64,000 nucleotides of DNA, taken from assembly GCF_049896245.1 (NCBI RefSeq), contig NZ_JAFCTX010000026.1, forward strand, positions 6,161 through 70,160, written 5' to 3'. Positions 42,850 through 50,686 of the stretch are shown here, piece after piece. Made by a program: the position numbers and the translations under genes. A model generated the notes under the pieces. That model was given only the letters and a program-made list of their open reading frames with translations, did not search any database and was not told where the DNA came from. Each line of letters begins with the position of its first letter. The stretch's first letter is position 1. The stretch is from Cypionkella sp049896245 (GTDB taxonomy: Bacteria > Pseudomonadota > Alphaproteobacteria > Rhodobacterales > Rhodobacteraceae).

Positions 42850-44733
42850 ATGGCATCCCTTTTTGGCAAATCCGGCACCTTGGGCAATGACTCGGAAGTC
42901 ACCGATGGCACTTTGGGCGTCTTGAATGATGTGATTTCCGGTCTGACCGGCAATGATACGCTGTTTTCCTACGTTGGCGATGACACGTTATCGGGCGGCG
43001 AGGGCAATGACGTGCTGCACGACGAGGCTGTGTTGGGGGTTTCCGGCAACGACAACCTGAACGGCGACGATGGCAATGACACGCTGTTTGGCGGGCTTGG
43101 CAATGACACGCTGAACGGTGGCGCGGATACCGATACCGCCACTTACAGCAACTCGACCGCTGCGGTGAATGTCGATCTGAATCGCACCACGCAAATTGGT
43201 GGCTATGCGCAGGGCGACCGTCTTGTCAGCATCGAGAATGTGAATGGTTCGGGTTTCGGCGACCGTCTGGTCGGCAACTCGGCAGCCAACCAGATGCAAG
43301 GCTTGGCGGGCAATGACGCCATCTTTGGTGGCTCGGGCGCGGATAGCCTGTTTGGCGGCAGCGGGCGTGATGCTTTGGATGGCGGCAATGACAATGACCT
43401 GATCGACGCGGGGTCTGACAATGACAGCGTGTCTGGCGGTGCGGGCAACAATCAGATGTTTGGCGGTTCGGGGCGCGATGCGATGAGCGGCGGCAGCGGC
43501 AATGACCGGATGGATGGCGGCACCGATGCCGATACGATGGCGGGCGATGCCGGCAACGACAGCATCACCGGCGGCAGCGGCAATGATGTGCTGACCGGCG
43601 GCTTGGACAATGACTCGCTGGACGGCGGCGCGGGTGATGATCGGCTGGATGGTGGGTCGGGCAATGATCTGGTGCGCGGCGGCATTGGCAACGATACCGT
43701 GCTGGCAAGCGCAGGCGACACGCTGTTTGGCGACAGCGGCACCGACACGCTGGATTTCACCAATATGTCGACCCGCTTTCCGGTGATCGGGGCCAATAAC
43801 CAGATCAACCTTGTGACTGGCACTTTTGGGACCACCACTTTCTCGGGGTTTGAGAATGTGATTGGCACCAGCAATGTGGACACCATCACCGGCAGTTCAG
43901 TGGCAAACCGGCTGGAGGGCGCGGGCGGCACTGACACCATCCTTGGCGGCTTTGGCAATGACAGCCTTTTGGGCGGTGATGGCGCAGACAGCCTCGACGG
44001 CGGCTTTGATGCCGACCAACTGTCTGGCGACGCAGGCAACGATCTGATCTTCGGCGGCAGCGGCAGTGACACGCTGGACGGCGATGCAGGCAATGATGTG
44101 CTAAGCGGCGGTTCCAGCAATGATCGGTTGAACGGCGGTTCGGGCGATGATCAGATGCATGGCGACAGCGGCAACGATGTGATGAACGGCGGCACAGGCA
44201 ATGACGTGATGGCAGGCGATAGCGGCAATGACGCGATGACCGGCTTTCTGGGCAATGACACCATGACCGGCGGCGAGGGCAACGACACCATCGACGGCAG
44301 CTTTGGCGATGACCGGGTAGAAGGCGGCGCGGGCGTCGATCTGCTGAGCGGCGGCGTGGGCAATGACGTTCTGATCGGCGATGCCGGGGCGGATGTGCTG
44401 ACTGGGGGCAGCGGCGCGGATGTGTTTGTGTTCCGTGCCAGCACAGACTCGCTGAACCAACTCGGCGGGGCGGATCTGATCACCGATTTCCAGATTGGCA
44501 TCGACAAGCTGGATTTCACCGGGCTGGACGCCGATGCGGTTGCTGCCGGAGATCAGGCCTTTGCCTTGGTGCTGGGCGGCAATGCGGCAGGCACCATCCA
44601 TATTGAGAAGTTCGGCGCCGGGGCCGATGCGATCACCCAGATCGCGGTCAATCTGGATGGCGACGGCAACCCCGATCTGATCGTGCAACTGGCCGGAAAC
44701 CTGAACTTCGGTGCAGGTGACTTCCTGCTCTGA
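42850..44733 (+). CDS. RTX calcium-binding repeat protein
   Basis: A 627-residue secreted protein made almost entirely of RTX nonapeptides (GGxGxDxUx; for example GGEGNDVL, GGSGNDRM and GGLGNDTL) in several blocks. Two non-repeat inserts lie near residues 95-140 and 300-360. The C-terminal serralysin-like region (DVFVFRASTDS, LITDFQIGIDKLDFT) is the usual type I secretion signal area. It should fold on Ca2+ outside the cell. No enzymatic or toxin domain is visible, so a surface/adhesin or matrix role is more likely. The ATG at 42850 has a GGAG site; longer upstream frames overlap the promoter. No T1SS transporter genes are nearby. Confidence 0.88.
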   Translation: MASLFGKSGTLGNDSEVTDGTLGVLNDVISGLTGNDTLFSYVGDDTLSGGEGNDVLHDEAVLGVSGNDNLNGDDGNDTLFGGLGNDTLNGGADTDTATYSNSTAAVNVDLNRTTQIGGYAQGDRLVSIENVNGSGFGDRLVGNSAANQMQGLAGNDAIFGGSGADSLFGGSGRDALDGGNDNDLIDAGSDNDSVSGGAGNNQMFGGSGRDAMSGGSGNDRMDGGTDADTMAGDAGNDSITGGSGNDVLTGGLDNDSLDGGAGDDRLDGGSGNDLVRGGIGNDTVLASAGDTLFGDSGTDTLDFTNMSTRFPVIGANNQINLVTGTFGTTTFSGFENVIGTSNVDTITGSSVANRLEGAGGTDTILGGFGNDSLLGGDGADSLDGGFDADQLSGDAGNDLIFGGSGSDTLDGDAGNDVLSGGSSNDRLNGGSGDDQMHGDSGNDVMNGGTGNDVMAGDSGNDAMTGFLGNDTMTGGEGNDTIDGSFGDDRVEGGAGVDLLSGGVGNDVLIGDAGADVLTGGSGADVFVFRASTDSLNQLGGADLITDFQIGIDKLDFTGLDADAVAAGDQAFALVLGGNAAGTIHIEKFGAGADAITQIAVNLDGDGNPDLIVQLAGNLNFGAGDFLL

Positions 44734-44753
44734 CCCCCGCAAAATGCAAACAC

Positions 44754-44785
44754 AACGCCCCGGTTTGGTCCGGGGCGTTTTTTTT
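44754..44785 (+). terminator. Rho-independent terminator of the RTX gene
   Basis: A 10-bp perfect stem AACGCCCCGG/CCGGGGCGTT (44754-44763/44770-44779) with loop TTTGGT, then a T-run. It is the clearest intrinsic terminator in the window. Confidence 0.92.
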
Positions 44786-44799
44786 GGTCTGAGCAGGCC

Positions 44800-44895
44800 T
44801 TAGACGACCAAGTATCCTTCAAGCGTCTGGACCGAGTCATATCCTCCGGTCAGCAGCACGCCGCCGACCACAACCGAAATAATCGCGTTGAAGAT
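44800..44895 (-). pseudogene. Remnant of sugar ABC transporter permease
   Basis: 31 codons ending in TAA read NAIISVVVGGVLLTGGYDSV, which resembles the GG-x-LLTGGYGS segment of RbsC-like sugar permeases. They are cut immediately upstream by an in-frame stop. It lies downstream of the broken sugar-binding protein on the same strand, as expected for an ABC operon whose middle has been lost. Confidence 0.45.
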
Positions 44896-45016
44896 TTAGG
44901 ATTTCCGTCGATGCAGATCCGAAGCTTTACCGCTCGGCGTCTCGGGTGGGTCAGATCATGGCGCTTGAAAGGTCCGGCCCGCCGCAATCTTGCGGGGCCG
45001 GATGGCGGGTGAAAGT

Positions 45017-45996
45017 TTAGCGGAACCCAGCCGCAGCACCAGCGATGGTGGCGTCACCATTGGCGGTATCGGCAATGCTCGGACCGGTCAGCACCAAAGC
45101 GGTGGCAATCGCGGTGCCAAAGCTGACATAGGCATCCGCCATCGACACGGCGAGAAAGCCTTGCAGCCATGGCTGTTGATCGACCGCAAACAGATGCGTG
45201 CCCGCCTTGATCCGGTCCAGCCCCGCACCGTCCATATCGAAGGACGCGAGATGCACCTTGCCGGTCAGGGCGGCCTGTTCGATCCCGGTGGCCGCCGAAT
45301 TGGCATCTGCGACCGAGATGGTGGCCACGCCATTGATCGTGGGGGTTTTCATCAGCGTCGCCTTGATCGCTTCGGCCACAGCCGTCGGGTCGCCAAAACT
45401 AGACGCTGGCAGCGGCAGTTGCGTCGATACGCCGCCTTCCTTGGCGATGCCGTCCGCCACGCATTTGCAGCGATCCTCTAGGTTCTGCGCGCCCGGAACC
45501 GTATTCACACAGTTCACGTTCTTGAAACCATGGCTGCCGAAATAAGCGCCTGCTACCAAGCCTGCCGGATATTCTTCGTTGCCGATGTCGTTGATCGCAC
45601 CCACCTCTTTGGCTTTGTCCGCGCCACCCGAGTTATGTAGCATCACCGGGATTCCGGCATCCAGTGCAGCCTTGATCGCCTCATCTTCCGCATCGGGCAC
45701 CCAGTTTGGCACCGCAATCACCGAAGCCCCTTATGAGATCGCCGTGCGCACCAGATTGGCCGCATCGCCGCAGATCTTGTCATAGTTTTGCAGCATCAGA
45801 TAGTTGACCGTGCCTCCATAGGCCGCCACCACCAATGTGGCAGCATCAATGCCGTTTTTGACCTTGGCAAAGAACGGATCGTCTGCCTTGCCACCGACCG
45901 CCGCAAAGCTGGCGTTTTCGGCCAGTGCGGCTTGCGCCCAAAGGCCAGAACCGTTGCCAGCGGGGCGGTTTTCATGGTCAGTTTCGGGAATTTCAT
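45017..45996 (-). pseudogene. Sugar ABC transporter substrate-binding protein, broken
   Basis: A periplasmic-binding-protein family 1/4 gene (ribose/rhamnose-type). A strong GGAGGAG site and a start at 45996 encode a signal peptide (MKTAPLATVLA), which is then out of frame with the mature part (LAENASFAAVGGKADDPFFAKVKNGIDAA); the frameshift is near 45945. A second lesion is an in-frame TAA at 45731-45733 between LVRTAIS and GASVIAVPNW. The remaining C-terminal ~235 codons are intact with recognisable sugar-binding features (DAGIPVMLHNSGG, FDMDG, VDQQPWLQGF). A 30-base GC hairpin follows at 44973-45002. Non-functional as read. Confidence 0.85.
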
Positions 45997-46101
45997 TGTC
46001 GCATCTCCTCCGAGTTGCCGCCGTTTTGAGCGGATATTGGGTGTTTTGCGTCACAGGGCGCTAAAGGATCTCCCCGCCTCCCGCAGCGCGTTTGGCGGGC
46101 T

Positions 46102-47132
46102 TTAACGGCCCGTCGTCGCATTGGTGTTGTTCACCTTTGCATTGGCTTTTGCGCGGGTGCGTTGGAACCGCGCTTCCATCCGGGCCTCGCCATCAGCCGA
46201 GCCGTCGTGCCATGTGCCAAACCATTGGTCGAAGGGCACCATGCCGTCGGAATAGTTCACCTCAAAATACTTGTGGTGCAGGTAGTGGGCATAGGCGTGG
46301 CTATCCAATCGCGGCCTCTCCCGCCTCGATCTTGTCAAAGCCGATGTGACCGACCACCGCCCCCGTGCCAGTGACTTGCAGATGATGCAGCATCAACAGC
46401 GGATGCGACGGCAGCACCAGATGGATCAGGATATCCGACCAATACAACAGGTGTTCGACCGGATGCATTGACAGGCTGGACCATGGCGAGGGGTTGACCG
46501 CGTTGTGATGCACCGAATGTACCCATTTATACAGAAACGGCGTGTGGATCAGGCGGTGGATGCAGAAGAAATGCGCCTTCTGAAACAGCGGGATGATGGC
46601 CAGCAGGGCGATCAGCGCCCAAGGATGGGCTTCAAACGTGGTCCAAGGGCCAAAGCCATGCGCCCAAGCATAAAGCATCCCGACTTCGTAGGCGGTCCAG
46701 ATCGGCACGCCGGTGCCAAAGCTGCGCAAAATGTTGTCGATGTTCTGGCTTTTGAACATGACCACATCCGATTTCTTATCCGCCGGGAACAGCCCGTTGA
46801 ACTTAAACCGGTTTCCCTGCGCGCGACGGATATACAGCCGCAGCTCCAACGCGCCACAGAACAGGAACACAAGCGCTGCATTGCGCAGCAGAATGAATGC
46901 GATCCATGTCCAATGCAGGGTTTGCAAGGTTTCCTTGGAAGGTGTCAGATAGAACCAGATCACCGCAGCAAAGCCCATGAACAGCGCGTTCCATGGCAAG
47001 ATGTAATGCGGCAACCAAGCGAACAATTTCAGCGGCTTTGGCGGTCACACGATGATCGGGGCCACTTGCAACGGTGTGCTGGGTGAAAAATCCCGGCGCT
47101 TGTTGCGCTTGCCAAACTTCAGATCGTCCATC
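46102..47132 (-). pseudogene. Sterol desaturase / fatty acid hydroxylase family, broken
   Basis: A membrane di-iron hydroxylase remnant. The start (ATG 47130-47132, MDDLKFGKRNK) is out of frame with the body (shift near 47100). There is an in-frame TGA at 47045-47047 before PPKPLKLFAWLPHYILPW. The main part, to 46301, has the histidine motifs HRLIH, HSVHH and a later LHH cluster. A third lesion near 46310 separates it from the C-terminal piece (SHAYAHYLHHKYFEVNYSDGMVPFDQWFG). At least three disabling changes make decay rather than a single sequencing error likely. Confidence 0.85.
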
Positions 47133-47301
47133 CATCCCCCCCCGTGTTAAACCATGCTTTGGTGCCTGTCTTGCATCCAGCGCTTGGCCAAATGCTTCGG
47201 GCCGTTCTAGAACCGTTTGACATATTGTCGCAGGGGAGAGTTGATTGAAAACCATCAGGCTTGCTGCGCTTGTGGTTCTTAATCCCTAAGCTGCTGGAAT
47301 T

Positions 47302-47799
47302 ATGACCGAAAATAACCGACCCCCTCGCATCACTTTGGCCGATATGGCCCAGCTTGCGGGGGTTGGCAGCGCCACGGTGGACCTTGTGATCAACGAGCGG
47401 GGCAATGACTCGGATATGGTGCGCCAACAGGTTTTGCAGGCGGCGCGCAGCTTGCGGCTTAGGCGGATGCTGCCCGTCAGCCATCACCGCATGGTGCGCA
47501 TCAACGTCATCCTCGCCCGCCCCGAACTGCCGCCGATCCGCCGCATGGGGGTGGAGTTTCGCCGTTTGTCTGACCGGATGGACCATTCGGTGGCGATCCA
47601 TCGCACCACGCTGGAAAATGAGGCTTCGGCGACGATTGCGCAGGCGCTGTTGTGCAGCCCCTGTGATGCCGCGATTGTCTATGGCCAAGATCACCCGCAG
47701 ATCCACGTGGCCATCGCTGAACTGGCCGCGCGCGGCGAACCCGTGGTGACGATGATTTCAGACTTGCCGGGGTCGGCGCGTCTGGCTTATGCCGGATAG
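47302..47799 (+). pseudogene. LacI-family regulator, truncated
   Basis: 165 codons beginning with a LacI-type helix-turn-helix (ITLADMAQLAGVGSATVDLVINERG). They cover the first part of the periplasmic-binding-like effector domain up to VVTMISDLPGSARLAYAG, where a stop appears. Full members are about 340 residues, so half the ligand domain is missing. The DNA-binding part is intact, so a short repressor could still be made. It is divergent from the desaturase/sugar-binding remnants it probably once controlled. Confidence 0.75.
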
Positions 47800-47837
47800 C
47801 GCCCGCATATCTGCGGGGCCGCGTCATCGAGTGTGGG

Positions 47838-48099
47838 TCATTCCACTGGCTGCGCCTTGGTGGCGACGTAAATCTTGCGGCCAGACCATGTGTGCAAGGC
47901 GCGCCCGATCACCACTTCGGAATGGCCGTTGCCGTAGATATAGGCGTCATCCACCAAATTGATGCCGACTCAAAACCATGGTGAAGCCTGCGGATCGACG
48001 CCGCATCATCCACAGCCCCCAATCACCACCCGACTGCCACGCGCCAAAGGCGATCTCGCTGACCTTCCACCCGGTGCGGCCAAAGTGTCGGTACTGCAT
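47838..48099 (-). pseudogene. Aldo/keto reductase remnant
   Basis: Three frame segments together spell an aldo/keto reductase N-terminus: MQYRHFGRTGWKVSEIAFGAW from the ATG at 48097-48099, then AVDDAASIRRLHHGFES in the next frame, then GINLVDDAYIYGNGHSEVVIGRAL in the third. The last includes the D...Y catalytic region. It then stops at 47838, leaving about 86 codons of a ~330-residue family. Two frameshifts and a truncation show it is dead. Confidence 0.8.
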
Positions 48100-48254
48100 C
48101 AACCCCTCCCCCTCGCGTGGCCACGTTAGGCTACAACGTTGGGTTGGAAAGCGTGATGCCGATCGTATTCCATCCCAAGGGGCAATCGAAACCCCAAGCG
48201 GGCGTTCAGGGTTTTGCGATGATCTGGGTTTTGACCACCTGACCCGGACCTTGG

Positions 48255-48341
48255 AGCGGTTTGCGTTTATCTTGACTCACAATTCGCGCCAAGACCTGCG
48301 CGAATTGTGATCAATCTGCGTCAGATAAAACGCAAACCGCT
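48255..48341. repeat. Nested palindromic element
   Basis: The inner arms TCACAATTCGCGC/GCGCGAATTGTGA are 13-bp perfect (48277-48289/48298-48310, 8-base loop). They are enclosed by outer arms AGCGGTTTGCGTTT(T)ATCT and its complement (from 48255 and to 48341). The two halves are copies of one sequence in head-to-head orientation, the left half lacking about 9 bases. It abuts the stop of the next minus-strand gene and could end its transcript. Confidence 0.8.
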
Positions 48342-48578
48342 TTAATGGCGGCGCACCGAGTTTCCACCGTGGATGATTTTGTTGATCAGTGCTGACACTG
48401 CTGCATGGGTTGCGGCAGAAATATCGCCGGCTGGCACATTTTCATGCGCAGCGGCGGCGTCTTTGAGGACTCCCACAATTTCAGCTTCAGGAAGTACTTT
48501 GCGATCGTTCAGCGCAAGCATCAGGGATTCGCAGATTGCAAGGGCGGCAAGTCCAGCAACGTCGGGGACAGCGGACAT
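48342..48578 (-). CDS. Small hypothetical helical protein
   Basis: A 78-residue protein, alanine-rich and helical, with ICESLMLALNDRKVLPEAEIVGVLKDAAAAHE as core. It is cytoplasmic, with no signal or membrane segment. I chose the ATG at 48576-48578; a GTG 13 codons upstream is possible. It is divergent from the Crp/Fnr-like gene across a 176-bp region, so the two may share control. I do not recognise a named family. Confidence 0.6.
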   Translation of the reverse strand: MSAVPDVAGLAALAICESLMLALNDRKVLPEAEIVGVLKDAAAAHENVPAGDISAATHAAVSALINKIIHGGNSVRRH

Positions 48579-48754
48579 CAAATTTAACTTTCTGTAGGGA
48601 GTCTGTGGGGCTACCACGTTTTGAGCAACCCCGTGGATATCTTTACGGTTAAACCGAATAACGTGCTAATCTGCATCAGTATCAAGGGCCCTCATATGTA
48701 GAACATAACTGCGGGTTGGTTTTGGCCCGCAGTGGCAACCCAAAGGGGTAAGGT

Positions 48755-49507
48755 ATGGCGGAACAAAGTTCTGGGCTGTCGATTTTGGACAGCCCCTTTG
48801 CCCGCAAGCTGACAGCGTTCGTTCAGTTATCGCAGGACGATTTGTCAGTTTTGTCAGATGTTTATCGTCGCAGGCGCAGCTTCGCGGCTGGTCGCGACAT
48901 GATCCATCAGGGTCAAGCAGACCAAACCGCTTATATCGTCGCCTCGGGCTGGGCCTGTTCTTACAAGCTTCTGCCGGGTGGCACGCGCCAGATTGTTGAC
49001 GTCCAAATTCCGGGCGATTTCCTGGGGCTTCGGTCGGTTTTGTTCCGCACAGCTGATCACAATGTCGAACCGATCACCCGGGTTCAGGCTTCAGAGGTCA
49101 AAGAACAAGATCTGCTGGCAGCTTTTACCCAAACGCCGCGTTTGGCCACTGCCGTGCTTTGGGCCGCATCGCGCGATGAGGCGATGGTGGTAGAGCATTT
49201 GGTGGGCTTGGGCCGACGCAATGCAAGCGAACGCATGGCGCATTTCTTGCTGGAACTGGGTGCGCGCCTGAAACTGGTGGGGCTTGCGGATCGCAAAGGC
49301 TTTAGCTGCCCGCTGTCACAATATCAGCTGGCGGATGCGCTGGGGCTCAGCGCGGTGCATGTCAACCGTGTGCTGCGCGAGTTGCGCGAAGAAGGCTTGC
49401 TGACCTTCCAAAAGGGTAAGGTCCAGTTTCTAAACTATGAGGCTTTGGTCGAGCTTTCAGGCTTTGACCGCGCTTATCTGGATCACGAAGGTCCGCTGCT
49501 GCGGTGA
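48755..49507 (+). CDS. Crp/Fnr-like transcription regulator
   Basis: A 250-residue protein with an N-terminal cupin-type sensor domain (about 15-140), a dimerisation helix and a C-terminal winged helix (SQYQLADALGLSAVHVNRVLRELREEGL). Unlike the regulator at 41971 it lacks the GEL...RS cyclic-nucleotide cassette (here GDFLGLRSVLF), and it has no N-terminal Cys cluster for an Fe-S centre. It therefore belongs to a Crp/Fnr group sensing something else or acting without ligand. A GGGGTAAGG site lies upstream. Confidence 0.85.
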   Translation: MAEQSSGLSILDSPFARKLTAFVQLSQDDLSVLSDVYRRRRSFAAGRDMIHQGQADQTAYIVASGWACSYKLLPGGTRQIVDVQIPGDFLGLRSVLFRTADHNVEPITRVQASEVKEQDLLAAFTQTPRLATAVLWAASRDEAMVVEHLVGLGRRNASERMAHFLLELGARLKLVGLADRKGFSCPLSQYQLADALGLSAVHVNRVLRELREEGLLTFQKGKVQFLNYEALVELSGFDRAYLDHEGPLLR

Positions 49508-49885
49508 TCTTGGTGCTTTGGTAGCGCCTGTAAGGTGCCGTGAAACGCCAGAGCCCACGAGGAATCGGCCGATTTAGCGCCAGCGTTTCACTGCAGTTTT
49601 CATCAAAACTGAACCGCACTTAGTCACAGTTCGGGGCCAAATCTGCCACTCAAAATGCGCCGTAACACTGATCCAAGTTGGCGTTTGCACATTTTTCACT
49701 GCGAGATAGGGGTGTTTACCTTCTGCGGTTTCGCTTGGACACAATCAGTTTCGTTTTTGAAAATGCGGGCCGCTGACTGATCGTAGTTAGTGCGGAGGCT
49801 TGCTTCAAAGGCCAAGTTGATCGCAACCCGATGGTGCCGTTTGAGCCACGCCCATGCTGCGTTTTTCATGATAAGGAGCCCGACA
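49508..49885. other. Intergenic region without a supported gene
   Basis: 378 bases with two modest inverted repeats: GTGAAACGC/GCGTTTCAC (49540-49548/49583-49591) and an AGTTTT/AAAACT stem near 49595. These may form the terminator of the upstream regulator. Open frames crossing it on either strand lack recognisable protein features. Confidence 0.5.
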
Positions 49886-50227
49886 ATGGCAGACGAAAAT
49901 GCTGTTTTGCCTGCCCCGCATGTCGATGCTGGCGGCAGAGACAGTGATGTCACAGAATACGATATCCTGGTCGCTGAGATGATCTCTGTGCGAGACGATA
50001 TGGTCAAATTTGCCCAAAGCTTGCAATGGGTTGCAAACCCCTCGACCGACAGTTTGGACAATGACCTGCTATTTGGCGCAACCAACACCCACAGACATTT
50101 GGGGCGTGAAGGCAAAGATGCACAGACATGCTTCACAGCTGCGACGGCGAGGAAGGCTTACACTGCGGCTGTCACATTGGAACTTGCCGCTGAAATAGGC
50201 AATTTGCTTGGTACTTCGGGCAGATAG
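49886..50227 (+). CDS. Hypothetical protein
   Basis: A 113-residue protein, acidic in its first half (DENAVLPAPHVDAGGRDSDVTEYD) with predicted helices after it (ILVAEMISVRDDMVKFAQSLQWV). An ideal AAGGAG lies 8 bases before the ATG, so translation is credible. No signal peptide, membrane helix or known motif was seen. Base use is a little less GC-rich than its neighbours. Flanked by two gene-poor stretches. Confidence 0.55.
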   Translation: MADENAVLPAPHVDAGGRDSDVTEYDILVAEMISVRDDMVKFAQSLQWVANPSTDSLDNDLLFGATNTHRHLGREGKDAQTCFTAATARKAYTAAVTLELAAEIGNLLGTSGR

Positions 50228-50518
50228 TGCAGTCAGAGAATCTGATGATCCGGCATTTTGCAATCTTGGGTTGTGATTTGGGCTAGAATGTGATGGGCTG
50301 TATCAGTGGCTTGGCAGTTATTGCTTGCCACCGATGGGCGCGACACCCGCTTACCCCCGCCCGATGCCCACGCCCGGCATATGTCAATGCAGGTCTAAGC
50401 ACCCCGTTAAAGTAGTGGCCGTGCTCAACTTGGGCCCAAACAAAACATCGCGCGATGGGAACGATTGCCTCTCGTACGAGTTGTATTTTTATGTTTGCCA
50501 ATCTTGAAAGGAAAGCCG

Positions 50519-50686
50519 ATGAGCTGGGATCAGATCGAAGTCAAATGGGCAGCGATGGCCCGTCGGGTGCGGTCCGATTTGCCGCAAAATACCCGGCTTG
50601 GACCAAGCCAAGTAAAGCCCCTCACGCAGCCAAGTGACCTGCCCGAGCCGCAGCCAGCAGAAGTTAGCGCGGCGACCGCCAGGTGA
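50519..50686 (+). CDS. 55-residue protein coupled to ndvB
   Basis: A short open frame, MSWDQIEVKWAAMARRVRSD followed by a Pro/Gln-rich tail (LTQPSDLPEPQPAEVSA). An AAAGGAAAG site precedes the ATG, and its TGA overlaps the GTG start of ndvB by 4 bp (GTGA). The arrangement suggests it drives translation of the giant downstream gene, whether or not the peptide itself works. The 291 bases upstream (50228-50518) hold no other supported gene and probably contain the promoter. No family recognised. Confidence 0.65.
   Translation: MSWDQIEVKWAAMARRVRSDLPQNTRLGPSQVKPLTQPSDLPEPQPAEVSAATAR

Noticed and set aside
45017..48099. Sequencing error as sole explanation for the broken genes
   Set aside because: Lesions include deletions and in-frame stops in five adjacent genes, while about 25 kb of T6SS and the 8.3-kb ndvB have none; errors may add to but not explain the pattern.
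48670..48690. Possible Fnr box (TTGATACTGATGCA on the minus strand) upstream of the regulator
   Set aside because: Only one half-site matches TTGAT-N4-ATCAA; too weak to call.
49696..50136. 146-codon minus-strand frame, possible transposase remnant
   Set aside because: It is antisense to the better supported 113-residue gene and has no recognisable transposase motif.
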